NCBI GenBank assembly: GCA_018894105.1
Contig: CM032121.1
Coordinates: 5,746,507-5,810,506, forward strand
DNA: 64,000 nt
Direction of reading: 5' to 3'
Source: Jacaranda mimosifolia
Lineage: Eukaryota > Streptophyta > Magnoliopsida > Lamiales > Bignoniaceae
Both the position numbers and the translations under genes were made by a program. Of the stretch, positions 47,223 to 59,679 are shown one piece after another. The notes below the pieces were generated by a model that saw only the letters and a list, made by a program, of their open reading frames with translations, was not told the origin of the DNA and made no database searches. The first letter of the stretch is position 1, and every line of letters begins with the position of its first letter.

Positions 47223-50200
47223 TATAAGACCCCTAGAAATCGTATTATTGGTATTATTTATTTAATATTATTTTTATAAGTTTTTATTAAATTTTATTTA
47301 ATTTTGAAAAGTTTTGAGGGTTAAAACACAAATAGAAAAGATTTAATTGCACCACATTTTAAAGTTTGGGGTCAATTTGTAATTATCTAAAAGGGGCCTC
47401 TATAAATATTATAGTTTTCATTTCCACCCCCATTTGCTTCTCCTTCTCCCTCACATGTAACCGCGGTCAACTCCTTCGGCGAGCAGTAATACCCTCCAAG
47501 CCACATACCATTCTCTTCATGTCCTCACGAGGATCTCATTTCTAACATTTTCTCTCAAAACCCTCCAGTCAAACAGTCAAAAATTGAACTAAAAGACATG
47601 GCCACGACAGTAATGGTGGGTTTCCCTATTTCGATGACAGAAGTTGAGTTCTGAGTGGTGGGTTTTGTAGCTCTCAACTCAAGGATCACGCCATTAACTT
47701 CAGATTTCAGAACGGACCACCGGCAGTGACGCAATAGGAAGAAAATAAGATGGCGGCGTCGGTGGTGGGCTAGCGATTTTTCAGCAAATTGACCGGCCAA
47801 TTGACGCCTGAATCTAAAATTGATTGAGGGGTTTGCTTAGTTGAGTTGAAAGGCATCTTTTAGTGGTGTTGTTGGATATCTTCAGCGGTGGCAAACAGGC
47901 AGTCTTCTCGTCTCATCGAGATGGACACTTGCATAGAAGCTGGTCATGATTTTGGAGCTCCAATAAAAGGAAATTGGGTAAAAATGAAAATTAGGTTTAA
48001 ATTGTATGCATGTGTATGCATATACCTTCTAAATCTTATGATACATTGTGCCAATGAAAGAATACGCAATCTGATCGTAAAAATTGAGACATGCATATAA
48101 TTGTATGGGTTAGTAGACCTGAATTATGTTATATTACATAATAATCTTGGTTAATTAGGTGATAAAACCCTAATTTCATGGATTTGAGACCCAAGTGGAA
48201 ATTGGATTATTAAAGATGATTGGATCATTATTATTGATTTGGTGTAATAATGCGAGGTTAATTATTAAATTAAGGACTTGATATTATCTCTCTTGAGACC
48301 AGCATGATTAGCACGATTTCATAATGTTTATGTTGAGCCAACCTTAAAACTAGCGATTGATTAGCACTATCATATTAAGCGAATAGCTATTGATTAACTA
48401 ATGATTTTGGACTGTTGATAGTATAATAGAAATTATTGGAGGTTATTAAGGCTGAATGAGGATTCAGACAATGAATATACTATTTTGGTTAGGTGACGAT
48501 TAAGTAGGTCTCGCGGACCAATAGTCGATGACTGCAGTTTTTCAAGACTACGAAGGTGAGGGTCTACCACTTTAGTACTTGTTTTGTATACCTTATCTTA
48601 TATTCGTTTTGTAACCCTATGAGGATATGCCATCTTGACACTTCTTGTACTCATCTATTATTATGATAAACCCATGTGAGGGTTCCTGTTTCTGAACTAT
48701 AATTGCATCATGTTTATTGAAATCTGTGAACTATTTGAGATCTCGCTGATTATTTGTCAACTGATGTGTACACCCCTATGAGGGTCTAACCTCTTAAGTA
48801 TTTGTCTTGCATGCCTTGTGAGGGTCTACCAATCTGGCCCTGATTATACCTATCTTTTCTTATGGAAAAACCCTTGAGAGGGATAAACTGGTTTCTGTAC
48901 TATACTGCATCTTGATTATTAACATCAGTGAATTTGTTCAGAATCTTGCTTGTTATCTTTTAACTGATGGGTATACCCTTGTACGGGTTATTTTCTTGAC
49001 TTGTTATGATACGAACCTTGTATGTCTATTCTGGTACCCATAACTCTCATCTGTCAGCTGTTATTGTTCTGTTATTTGTTTATTCTGTTATCCGACCATT
49101 CTGTTATCTAACTGTTCTGTTATCGGTTACTATTCTGTTATCTATTTATCTGACGACATTTTTTCCTGTACCAAGTCGATATGCTTGGGTAAGTTATGTA
49201 CCAAGTCGTTATGCTTGGGTAAGATATGTACCAAGTCGTAATGCTTAGGTAAGTTATGTACCAAGTCGTCATGCTTGGGTAAGTTATGCACCAAGTCGTT
49301 ATACTTGGGTAAGTTATATACCAAGTTGTCATGCCTGGGTAAGTTTGTACCAAATCGTCATGCTTGGGTAAGTTTGTACTAGGCTGTCACACTTCGTTAA
49401 GTTTGCTTTCATTGGAATAAGGAACATCTGGTATACATGTCCTGTTATGATCTATTGGTTGTATCTGTTATTCGGGTCTGTTCTACTTTGATTGTATCCT
49501 GTAAGCTTGTACCAAGCTGTCATACTTGGGCAAGTTTGTACTAAGCCATCATACTTAGGTAAGTTTGTACTAGGTTGTCACTTTTAGGTAAGACTGACTG
49601 ACTGACTGGTATAAGGAGAATCTGATATGCCTATCTTGTTCTGATTTGTTAGATGGCATATATTACTTAGGTTTTCTTGATTTGGATTTTTATTTCGATT
49701 GTTTGTATTCTGTTCATGGAGCAACAAGGATGGTGTAGTTTCTTGGTCTAGATCGCGCTGTTGTCCGGGCCAAAAGAGCTGTTTGCATTTTCTCCCGAAC
49801 TAATTTGGTTGAGATGGACCATTCCTCAAACTGATTCGGTTGAGACGATCTTGGGCCATTAGAGCCAACAATCACAACTCCCGAGCTAGTACCTACTAAT
49901 AACCTTGAATTTGTTAATACCTGTATTCTGTTACGTTCATCATGCAATTGCATTATCTGTTAAATTATGATTTGTTGAGTTGATTCTTCCTCGACAGATC
50001 CCTACTGCTTATTAGTGCAAATATCCCACACTAAGTCCATTGGACTTACCCCCCATATTTCATTGATTTTCTCATACAAGAATATGTGATAAACTTGAAC
50101 TACAGGCTTGGATTGGCAAGCACATTTTGTAACAGAAAAACGGTTGTATATGCTTATGGGTACTTTTGGACATTTTGTATACCCTAGAGATGTTGCGGTA

Positions 50201-50435
50201 TGTGAGGTCTGAATTTAACATCTGTAGGGTATATATATCATGTTGAATATTATGAGATCAGTTATGGTTTGTATATTATACTTTTGTTAAGGTTTGTTTA
50301 GGTTGAAACTTGTTGCTATCTTGGATAATTTTGGAAAAATTTTCTGATAGGCCTAATGTTTGAAATATGGTTTGAGATTTAAGACTGAATTGAGTGGTGC
50401 CTCAGTTAAGTGCCATCCCGAGATGGAGCTTTACA
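47223..50435 (+). mobile_element. Solo LTR 3, diverged member of the long-LTR type (3213 bp)
   Basis: It begins TATAAGACCCC (TG degraded) and ends GAGCTTTACA. Flanking pentamers are ACTCC (47218-47222) and ACTCT (50436-50440), 4 of 5 identical. The last 50 bases (GGTGCCTCAGTTAAGTGCCATCC) align with the reverse complement of the start of solo LTRs 1 and 2. A CACTAAGTCCATTGGACTTACC block is at about 50031-50052. Like them it has a longer-period tandem zone (about 48540-48990) and a ~30-bp minisatellite (49168-49592) at similar relative positions. It is in the opposite orientation and clearly older. Confidence 0.75.
49168..49592. repeat. 30-bp minisatellite inside solo LTR 3
   Basis: Eight consecutive 29-30-bp units from 49168 (GTACCAAGTCGTTATGCTTG type, ending GGTAAGTTAT), an interruption at about 49405-49507, then three more units to about 49592. 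The 30-bp period keeps frames open, which explains the artificial repetitive peptides predicted here. Confidence 0.9.
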
Positions 50436-50573
50436 ACTCTATTGCCACACTTTAGTAAGGTATGTATATTATCATTGAAAGCCCTCACTCTACTGCTCGA
50501 TTGTTTGTTCAATTAAGTATTGACTTGAGTGTCGGAGTGCTTTAGCTAAGGGCACCTTGGCTAGCCTGACATA

Positions 50574-50823
50574 TGCTATTTGTTGCAGGACTCAACCCAA
50601 CTATATCATCATACCTCTTTTTTGACCTCCCATTTGGTCGACTGGATTGGATCAAAGCCTAGTAAATTATCAAATTGTTCCCAACATCATCCAAAAATGG
50701 TTACTGACGATGTTGGGAACAGTTTGATAGTTTACTGGGCTTTGATCCAATCCAAAAGACCAAATAGGAGGTTGAAAAAGAAGTTTGATGATACTGTTGG
50801 GTTGAGTCCTACAACCAATAGCA
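50574..50823. repeat. 250-bp foldback (115-nt arms, 20-nt loop)
   Basis: The left arm 50574-50688 (TGCTATTTGTTGCAGG...CCCAACATC) and right arm 50709-50823 are inverted repeats, about 87 percent identical by eye, around a 20-nt loop. It sits where the Tat 5' LTR meets the internal region. It may be a MITE or a local inverted duplication of the LTR end. No target duplication is clear. Confidence 0.88.
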
Positions 50824-50966
50824 AATTTCAAGCTAGACGAAGTGCCCTTGGATTGGGCTCTTTCCCAACATCCCACAAAAAGAGGCATGACCTAACCCCC
50901 AGGAAGAAGTGGTAGATTTGGTAGATCATCTCGCTTGACCCGTTTGAGCCCAACAGCGTGATAGGG

Positions 50967-53900
50967 ATGAGCACCCATGACTTAAACAAACAAAAATCTG
51001 CCTCAAGCTGATCGAAAAGAATGGGAAGAAGTATCCCACCAAGTGCAACAGTTGAACAGACAACTAGAGGAGATTTTCATGAAAAATATTGAAAGAAACC
51101 CCCACTATGATAATGCACCCCGACTTTGCCGCGAGCGAGAGGCACCTTTTGTCCAGGAGATAATCGACGAGCACATAGCTGTAGATACCAAGGTTTCGAC
51201 TGGACTGCTGAGGTATGATTGCTCATCCAACCTGAACGAGCACCAACTCCAATTCGAACACATGATGCAGCTCCACGGCATAATGAGTACATCCATGCAA
51301 AGATGCTTGTCACAACATTTTAGGGTATCGCACTCGACTGGTTTGTCAAGCTGGAGCCAGCGTCGATTTGCTTGTACAACTAACTTTGCGACAAGTTCCT
51401 CCACTATTTTGCTAGTTGAAGGAAAGCAAAACTCCCCCCACACTTATTTGCACATAGTTAAGCTAAATGAGGGAGAGTCCCTTTGAGATTGTTTCACCAG
51501 ATTCAACATGAAGGTTTTAAACATTGATAGTCCCCGAATAGAGTTTCTAATCGATGTACTGTTCCTGGGCCTTCGACATAAAAAATGCGCTAATGCACTA
51601 GTTTGAGAAAGACCCAGGACAACGGAGGTATTACTCAACCTCGCTGAGAGGTACATGACTCAGGAAGACATGGACAAACTCAAATATGGCAATCCTAACA
51701 CTGATAAGAAGAAAGCTAAGGAAAAAGATGATAGACAGCACAAAGATGGTTATCGATCTCCCATTAAAAGATTTCACAACTACACATTGTTGAACACTTC
51801 CAGGAAAGAGGTGTTGTTTTCCATTCAGCACGATAACCTTCTCAAAAAAATCCAGGAAGTTGAGTGAGACTGAGATAATAAAGAGATTCAAAAAATATTG
51901 TCACTTCCGCAGGCAAAAGGACATAACATAGAGGACTTCTTCAGTCTGCACGATGAGATTAGAGGCTAATTCAATAAGGGCATATGAAGAAATATGTCGA
52001 TGAGAAAGACAAACAAAAAGTGGGCCAAGCTGACTAGACTCCTCGAAGAGAACGGTCAGTTAGCCCAAGGAAAGAGGATAAAAAAAAATCATCAATCCGT
52101 GCCCATCCCTCAAAGGCATGATCAAAACCATTGCCGGAGGCCCGACGAGATGGGAGAGGGGGAATCCAAGTTAGCATGGAGATAAAACCAGATGAGGTTG
52201 GAGCCAACTAAGTCATCTTTGGTCGAAACAGTCTACCAACACTCCACCAGTGCAGAGCCCATCTTATTTTCTAATGCCAACCTCTCGCACCTTGAGAGCC
52301 CAAGTACTGACAATAAGTTGGATTGCCCCCTTGTTGTGTAAGTTGAGATAGCCAATTTTGAGGTCTGGAAAGTTTTGGTTGACTACGGCAGTTCCGTAAA
52401 CATAATTTTCTTGTCGATACTGAAGAGAATGAACATGGGAAAGATGAAGTTTGAGCCTGTGCGCACCCTATTAGTCGGATTCAGAGGGTCCGAAACCATT
52501 CTGAAGGGTCCATAAACATGTCTACCTCATTTGGGGAGGTACCCCAACGGAGAACGCTCATGATCAACTACTTGGTCGTTGATGCAACCCTTGCTTGTAA
52601 TGTAATAATTGGACGACCAGCCCTGAATGATTTCAAAGCCATTGTCTCGACCTATTACATGAAGGACAAGTTTCCAACGTCTATTGGAATCGGTGAAATT
52701 CTTTGCAATATGAAATAAGCTTGGCATTGTTACACCATCTCGGTCAAGGCGAATGAGTAGAAGGCTCGATCAAAATTGAAACCCTCATGGGATGTCCCAG
52801 TAACGAAACCCGAAGAGGGATGGCAAGACAAGAAGAGAAAGCTAGAAGAGACTAGGATCCGACCTGTCAGGGAGTTCAAGACCATTGAGCTCGAGCCTGG
52901 GAATCCCGACAAGACCACAAAGATTGGAACTAATCTGGGGAGCAACATGGAGTGCTTAATGGTTGATTTCCTTAGAAAGAATATAGATATTTTTGCTTCG
53001 AAAGTTGCCACCCTACAGGGAATCGACCCCGGCATCATCGTCCACCACTTGAGCATGGACCCCTCATTCAAACCAGTCAAGCAGAAGATCAGAACCTGCA
53101 ATGCTGAAAAATGCTAAATAATTAGGGAAGAGGCCAACAAGCTCCTAGAGGCAGGTAGAAATTCAATATCCTAGTTGGCTTTGAAATATAATCCTTGTCC
53201 CTAAGAATTAGGGAATATGAAAAATGTGTAATGACCTTACTGATTTGAATAAAGCTTGTCCTAACCCTTACTCGTTGCCTCACACAGATTTATTAGTTGA
53301 TTCTACTGCTGGTTGTGATCTTTTAAGTATGATGGATGCATTCCAAAGCTATTATCAAATCTTTATGGCCTCTGCGGATAGGGACAAGACCTCCTTTGTG
53401 GTACCTAATAGGGTATACTGCTTTTTGGTCATGTCTTTTAGGCTCAAGAATGGAGATGCAATCTACTAAAGACTTATGAACTTTATATTCAAAAATGAGA
53501 TTGGAAGGACAATGGAAGTCTATGTGGATGACATGATTGTTAAAACAAAAAAAGAGCCAAACTACTTAGCCGACCTCAGTCATACATTTTCCATATTGAG
53601 AGTATTTGACATGAAACTTAACCCCAACAAGTGGACATTCGGAGTTAAAGGGTAAAAGTTATTGGGTTACATGGTCAGTCAAAAGAGAATAGAAGCAAAC
53701 TCACAAAAGATCCAAGCAATTTTGGACATCTCACCTCCTCGAATAGTTAGAGATGTGCAGCGTTTGGTTGGCAGGATGCTCTAAGGTGATTTATTGCTCG
53801 ACTAGCAGACAAAAGTTTATCGTTCTTTAAAATTCTTAGAAATGTGCTAAAATTCCAGTGGACAAAGCAATGTGACCAGGCATTGGTTGAGTTGAAGAAA

Positions 53901-55215
53901 CACCCGCTAGCACCGCCGATGCTTGCTAAGCATGAGGTCGAAGAGGTTTTACACATTTATCTTTACTCTCCTCAGTAGCAATCAGTTCAGTTATGATCTC
54001 GACCAAACATGGCACCCACCGACCTGTATAATACAACAGCAAAGCATTGCAAGGCCCAGAACATAACTACCTGGAGATCAAAAATTTCGCTCTTGCTTTG
54101 GTCACGGCAACCACGAAATTGAGGCCCTACTTTCAATCCCACTCTATTGTTATCTTGATGAATCAATCGTTGAAATAAGTGCTGTCGAAACTAAATACAT
54201 TGGGTAGGTTGATGAAGTGGGCTATTGAGTTAGGGGAATTCGACATCATTTTCCAGCACCAAACTGTTGTAAAAGCCTAAGTGTTATCAGACTTTGTAGC
54301 GTAAAGACTCGGCCTAATCGATGAACTCGACCAAGATTCCCTCATGTGGATTTTGCATGTCAATGGCTCAGCAATCTCCTCAGGATGAGGAATATGTGTT
54401 TCCCTGCGCTTTCTGTAGGCTAAGAAGTATGACTTCGCCATTAAACTTGACTACCCCATCACCAATAATGAAGTAGAATATGGGGCCCTTCTTGCTGGTA
54501 TAAGGATGGCCATCAATAGGGGAGTTGAGCAGTTGCTAGCCATTACTAATTCCTAGCTGGTCACTGAGCAATTTGAAGGAAACTTCGAAGCTAAGGAAGC
54601 TACAATGAGCAAGTATCTGACTGAGGTCAAGAAGTTGCAGCAATAGTTCAAAAAGTTCACCCTTAGCCAAGTTCCTCGATCAGAAAACAAGCAAATGCCC
54701 TGTCAAAATTTGCTAGCTCGAAAAAAGGAACCAGGGATAGAACCATCATATTTTTTGTCGTCGACAAACCCACTATAAGAGATCACGACCAAAACTTGGC
54801 CAAAAATATCCAAGGAGCAGCTTCCTCTTGGAAGGATGAAATAAAAACTTACATAAGGGAAGGAACAGTACCCGAGGATAAATCACAAGCGCATAGACTC
54901 AGAGGTCGAGCAGCGAAGTTTGCCCTTTACAAGTATGGTTAACTCTACAGGAGATTAGTTTCTAGACCGCCATTGGGTACTTGATACTAGAGTAAGCTCA
55001 TGAGGTCTTACAAGAGGTCTATTTAGGAATCTGAGGTACTCACGTTGGATGACGATCTTTAGTCCACAAAATTATCAAACATGGATATTTTTGGCCAACT
55101 TTGCTGAAGGATGCTATTGATTTCGCTAGAAAATGCTCATCTTGCTAGGTCCAATCCACCATACATCACTAGCCCGCGTAAACTTTAGTACCAGTTCATA
55201 TCACATGGCCATTCG
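50967..55215 (+). pseudogene. Tat-type gypsy gag-pol, heavily decayed
   Basis: Gag from 50967 includes the retrotransposon-gag region (PFVQEIIDEHI, then LNEGESL/DCFTRFNMKVL) and ERYMTQEDM. The protease block VLVDYGSSVNIIF is at about 52375-52410. RT starts with a DLTDLNKACPNPYSLP block at 53230-53280, and the YVDDMIVKT active site is at about 53521-53547. RNase H and linker are followed by a second RNase H-like block (HVNGSAISSG, then NEVEYGALLAGIRMAI) at about 54358-54520. The integrase N-terminus follows in fragments up to about 55160. Stops and frameshifts are frequent throughout, and integrase is incomplete. Confidence 0.8.
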
Positions 55216-55228
55216 ATGAACCAACCTC

Positions 55229-57070
55229 CTAGGTCAGAAATACACACTCGGCGGGAGGGAAATATGCAGCAACATCGACCTTGCCATCATTGACCTCAAA
55301 TGCAAAGTCATTCGCAAAGTCGAACTCCTTCACTACCTTGATCACTTTGGGATGGGCAACAAGTACAGCTCCTGCCGCAGGAACATTCTCATCGACCAGG
55401 GGGACCTTAAGGCAATCCTTGAGCTGCTCAGTTTGAAGAGGATTGAGGCGCTCTCTGTCCTCAGGTTGAAACTGATACCCTAAAAGTTTTAATTGTTTAA
55501 CAGACTTCTCGAAGGCTTCCTTCACGTCGACGAACGAGAAGACAATGCTGGCATCTTGAAATACTGAACACAGCATGAACTGCTGCACAACCTCTTTTTG
55601 AATGCCTAGGAGTGCCCTGAAGAATCCATCCTGAGTGTAGTTGGTCGCGATAATGTGCCCATGTGTTTGACTAACATTATATGAGGCCTCGGCCTATAGT
55701 TTGGCCTTCTACAGTAGCTCATTAGATTTTCTCTTTTCAGCCATTATAGCCAATAGCTGCACGTCCTTCTTGCTGACCTACTGGGTCAACTAGTCGATTC
55801 TCGACTACATGGAATTGAGTCGAGCCTTCATATCTTCAGCACCTTCTTTCACTTCTAGAGCTCTTCCTGATCGGCGAGGGCCAACTTGGACCTCCTATAG
55901 CTGGACCTCCTATAAAAGTGATAGTTCAGTTGGTTCACCTACAATAGCAACAAACTTGGTCGAGTAGTTTAAACAAGTAACTGAATAGAAAAAGCACAAT
56001 TCAACTAGGCGCTTACCATATTAGTGTGATAGGCGAGTGCCTTCAGGGCCTTCAGCTGGCCCATCTCCAGCATCTTCTTCTGGTCGAACATGAATAGCCC
56101 AACCATTATCACTTTCAAGGCTCCAACTCCAATTGACCCCACTGCTATCATGGATGTCGAGTTTTGAACTGGGATTTCGATCTCGTACCTAGGGAGGAAA
56201 ACTTAGGTAGGGGGAACAAGTCATCATTGAAAGGGGCCCGAAGAGAAAGGGCCCACTAACTTTTTCTTTTCGTTTCTCTGCCGTAATTTTCTTTCGAGTA
56301 GGCCCAGGCTGCTCAATAGCTGGTATCTTTTTTCAAGATGTAGGGTTGCTCACCTCGATAGGAACATGTTGATCCAGTTGAGGAGCAAGCAGCTATGCAT
56401 GCAGCTGTGGAGCAATCTGAGGAGCGCCCTCTCATTAAGCAGCCACCTAATGGCGTTCTTGTAGCCTCTGCTGGCGTGCCATTGCTTGCTGACATGTGTA
56501 ATTCATGATTTCATCTCTATCTAAAAGAGCACAAGACAAAAAATGCATTATTCTTGATTAGAAAATTGATATAAAACATAAATAAATGCAGGTCGGCGGT
56601 GGTATCTACCTAGTCGAGCATCAGTAGGTAGACCTAGCTGGGCAGGCGATAAGCTTACCAACACCAGGTTTCTCTCCTCAATATACCCCAACAGCTCTGT
56701 TTAACCAAACTACACTAGCTCACGAATGAAAGTATTGGGCCATGTGGGGTTCTCATTCACTGGCATTTGAACATGCCCCTTAACCACCCCCTAGGTATGT
56801 TAAACTCAACCCCCCTGGGAGCATAAACAAAAAAGTAACACTTTTCCCAATCTTAACCATGCAAGGAGAATGGAGTCATTAAAATTTTTCGATGAGGGCA
56901 GGTCGTGAGATAGTAAAAGCTCACATCATCAGTACTACCCGACTTTGGGATATCGGGAGGTGGAAGAGATTGGAAAAATTGACAAAAGATGGAGGCTGGT
57001 TGTGCATTAGCATCAGAATGATGAAACTGTATAGGGTCGAAAAATAATTTGGCAAAAGTTGTGTAATGCA
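55229..57070 (-). pseudogene. Antisense extra ORF downstream of Tat pol
   Basis: Minus-strand frames from about 57070 down to 55229 read as one decayed protein: SFYYLTTCPHRKI and a WEKCYFFVYAPRG block near 56800-56930; SFPPRYEIEIP and FDQKKMLEMGQLKALKALAY near 56030-56200; an Ala/Glu/Arg-rich (coiled-coil-like) stretch in pieces; then a clean 119-residue frame (55229-55588) with DVKEAFEKSVKQLKLLGY. Tat-lineage elements are known to carry an additional ORF, sometimes antisense, between pol and the 3' LTR, and position and content fit that. Function unknown. Confidence 0.5.
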
Positions 57071-58340
57071 GACTCGAAGGCAAAAATAGTTTGAATGTTT
57101 GCTCGTGTTTTGAAATTGCTGAGTGTTAGTTGCAAGCAATTTAACAATCTCTCCAAGAGATATACATGTATTTTAAGAGGATGGTTGTTGTGCAGGAGGC
57201 GATTTTTGTTGGAAGTATTACTAGTTTTGCGATCTCCCTTCATAACTGAAATTTGATGATCCTTCCATCCTGGGTTGTAGGTGTTTAAGTAGGGATTGTA
57301 CTTTCTTTGCAGTGGTCCAAGGAATCATCCTACTGCATTGACTTGTTTGCAGAAATCCTCTTGGAGCGTAGGACACATATTTGTAGGATGATCAACGTTA
57401 GTACAAATCCCACAAGCCTTGATTTGTCTCATATTTCCTATGACCAATTGTTGAACAAAAGAATTTAAAAGTGGAAATCTGATGCTCAAGATATGATTTA
57501 CTTACCTCATTGACCCTTCTAGAAAGGTCCCAAGAGTATATAAATTGTTGAGAATTAGTAGCCATTATAGAAATTAATTCTCTAGCTTCGCTTGGGGTTT
57601 TGTTCACTATGGCTCCTTGACTTGCTGCATCCATCATCTTCCTTTCCATTGGTAGAAGTCCTTCTTAAAAGTACTGAATAAGAAGTCACTCAGTAATACC
57701 ATGTTGTGGGCAGCTTGCACGAAGTTATTTAAACCTTTTCCAATATTCATGAAGACTCTCTGCGTCTTTCTATCTTATCCCGCTTATCTCTTTTCTAATA
57801 CTAGTAGCACGTGAAATAGGGAAAAACTTCTCAAGAAACAATCTTGTCATTTCCATCAATTAGTGACAGAGCCAGGGATAGATAAAACAACCAAATCTTA
57901 GCTTTATTTGCTAAGGAAAATGGAAAAGCTTGCAACTTGACTTGCTTTTCAGATACTCCTTGGGGTTTCATAGTTGAGAACACAACATGAAGTGCCTTTA
58001 AATGCTTATGGGGACCTTCATTATCCAAGCCATGAAAAATGGGTAATAGATGGATCAAACTAGATTTTAACTCAAAAGGTGTTTCCAACTTAGGATATTC
58101 AATACAAAGTGATTGTTGAGTCAAATCCGATTTAGCTAACTCCCTTAAAGTTCTTTCATGAGCTATTATTTTCTCTTGTTCCGAATAGCTAGAACTGACT
58201 AGGTTGGATGTATCTAGATTGAGATTCGAAGGCAACAATTTGTATTCTTTTTGCACTCTAGTCTCCTTCCGCAATCTATAAGCAGTATTCTCAATCTCTG
58301 GATCGTATTGAAGTTCACCTGTATGAGAAGATTGAGGCAT
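57071..58340 (-). pseudogene. Athila-type gag, partial and frameshifted
   Basis: Starts at 58340 (MPQSSHTGELQYDPEIENTA). It includes TPFELKSSLIHLLPIFHGL and GPHKHLKALHVVFSTMKPQG, then KAFPFSL-like, characteristic of Athila gag. After the stop at 57831 the reading continues in other frames: DAASQGAIVNKTPSEAREL and NSQQF (57398-57649), then NTYNPGWKDH near 57270-57290 and LATNTQQFQ near 57120-57140. The capsid protein would package element RNA; this copy cannot make it whole. Confidence 0.82.
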
Positions 58341-58397
58341 TAAGAAAAAAACAAAATTATTTGACACCAGTCCCTGGCAACGGCGCCAAAATTTCAT

Positions 58398-59675
58398 GGG
58401 TGTCGAATCCAACAAAAATAAATTTCTACTCTAAAGATATGACTTGTAATAAGTGGTGAGTAGAGTCGTATTCCATAGGGACCCGTAAATTTTATTTCTT
58501 TCAAATTTTCTAAATAAAATAAAATAAAAGGGGGGATTTTTATGAAAACGAAGACCTAAAATCTTAAAAGTAAATAAATCACAAATAAAATAAGAAATCA
58601 GTAAGAATGAAATCTAGCCTATGGTAAAATCTCAGTTTGGTTCTCATATTTGATCATTGATGCAAAGATAAATTTCTTATTCCTTGAATAAACTGGTTAT
58701 AATTACTCAAATGCCCTAATAACCAATATTTCCCTACTATCTCGATAATTAAGAGAAGCTCCTTAGTTATTTTCCTTGCCAATAAACGACCTTAAAGAAA
58801 CATTCATAGGATTTAATTTATCAACAGCATTAAAAACTAGAGAGACCCAGGCCTAGCCAACAAACACACACATGCGGGGTTCATTTTGATTAGATTATTT
58901 ATCCACATAACATAAATCATGCATATCACAACACATAACTATGTTATTTGCCACAAGTACTAGAACAATAAAATAATTATGGATTTAATGCTCTAATTGA
59001 CAGAACAAATATTCTAAGCTATCAAATTTGGGCCCTAAATTCAATAAACCTGAATATTCGTAATGAAAACAGAAGATAAATAAATACGCAAGAAAAAAGA
59101 AATACGAAGAAAACTATTTAGATCTCATAAATACTAAAGAACCCAAACTTCGATAATCCCTTAGACTAGAACAAGAGTTTAGCAACTCATGTTTGAGAGA
59201 AAAATGCAGAAAAAAACAAAATATGCTGAATGAAAGAATGAAAAAGCCATATATGAAAGATTCCTAGTTCCCTATAAATAGCCTACTACTTCTAATGCAA
59301 CTGGAAAACTAATAAGAGTCCTACCAAAATAGGGATACTTAAATTCTCCTAATTAAAGAAATATAAATTGGAATATCCCAAAAATGTACAACTACTAAAA
59401 GAAGTTGAATGCTTTGTAATTAAATTTGCATACAGTCTTGGGAAGCAAGACACGTCCGCACCCGAATTATTTCCTTATTCCATTTCTCATCTCCTCGGGG
59501 AATGCGATTTTTGCTCCAAACATGTCAGATACTCGATTTTCAATTGCATTTAGCTCGAATATTCAATTTGCTTCACAAAATATAAAATGAAAGTTAAAAT
59601 CCAACAATTAAGCATTTTTACTATTAATTATAAGGGGAAATTATACGAATTAAATGACAAAAATGCAACTTAACA
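58398..59675 (-). repeat. 5' LTR of the Athila-type element
   Basis: 1278 bp. Read on the minus strand it starts TGTTAAGTTGCATTTTTGTC and ends TTCGACACCCA, with eight bases before the PBS. It is AT-rich, with a CTATAAATAG stretch at about 59272-59281. No partner LTR is in the window. Confidence 0.7.
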
Positions 59676-59679
59676 TAGA

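Larger units (their letters stand above)
46647..50587 (+). repeat. 5' LTR of the Tat-type element, split by solo LTR 3
   Basis: Left part 46647-47222, right part from 50436/50441 to about 50587 (TTGTTGCA). The exact LTR end and PBS are blurred because the end lies inside a long foldback. Confidence 0.55.
46647..57070 (+). mobile_element. Ty3/gypsy element of Tat type, 5' LTR to antisense ORF
   Basis: The 5' LTR starts near 46647 (TGATATGGG). It includes CTATAAATACT at 47210-47220, where solo LTR 3 inserted, and resumes at 50441 with the TTGACTTGAGTGTCGGAGTGC block common downstream of the TATA box in such LTRs. Gag-pol (50967-55215) contains a second RNase H-like domain after RT/RNase H, which is the Tat hallmark. 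An ORF on the opposite strand follows. No 3' LTR is present: the element is cut at about 57070 by an Athila-type fragment. Confidence 0.75.
57071..59675 (-). mobile_element. Athila-type gypsy element, 5' LTR and gag only
   Basis: On the minus strand: LTR (59675 down to 58398), then the PBS TGGCGCCGTTGCCAGGGA (58388-58371), complementary to the tRNA-Asp 3' end as usual in Athila, then gag. The remainder is missing. At about 57070 the sequence passes into the antisense ORF of the Tat element. Confidence 0.82.

Noticed and set aside
49138..49353. Repetitive peptides on both minus-strand frames
   Set aside because: Artefact of the 30-bp minisatellite, whose period is a multiple of three.
52730..53117. 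Opposite-strand frames of 123 and 113 codons
   Set aside because: The plus frame belongs to Tat pol between protease and RT; the minus frame is its shadow.
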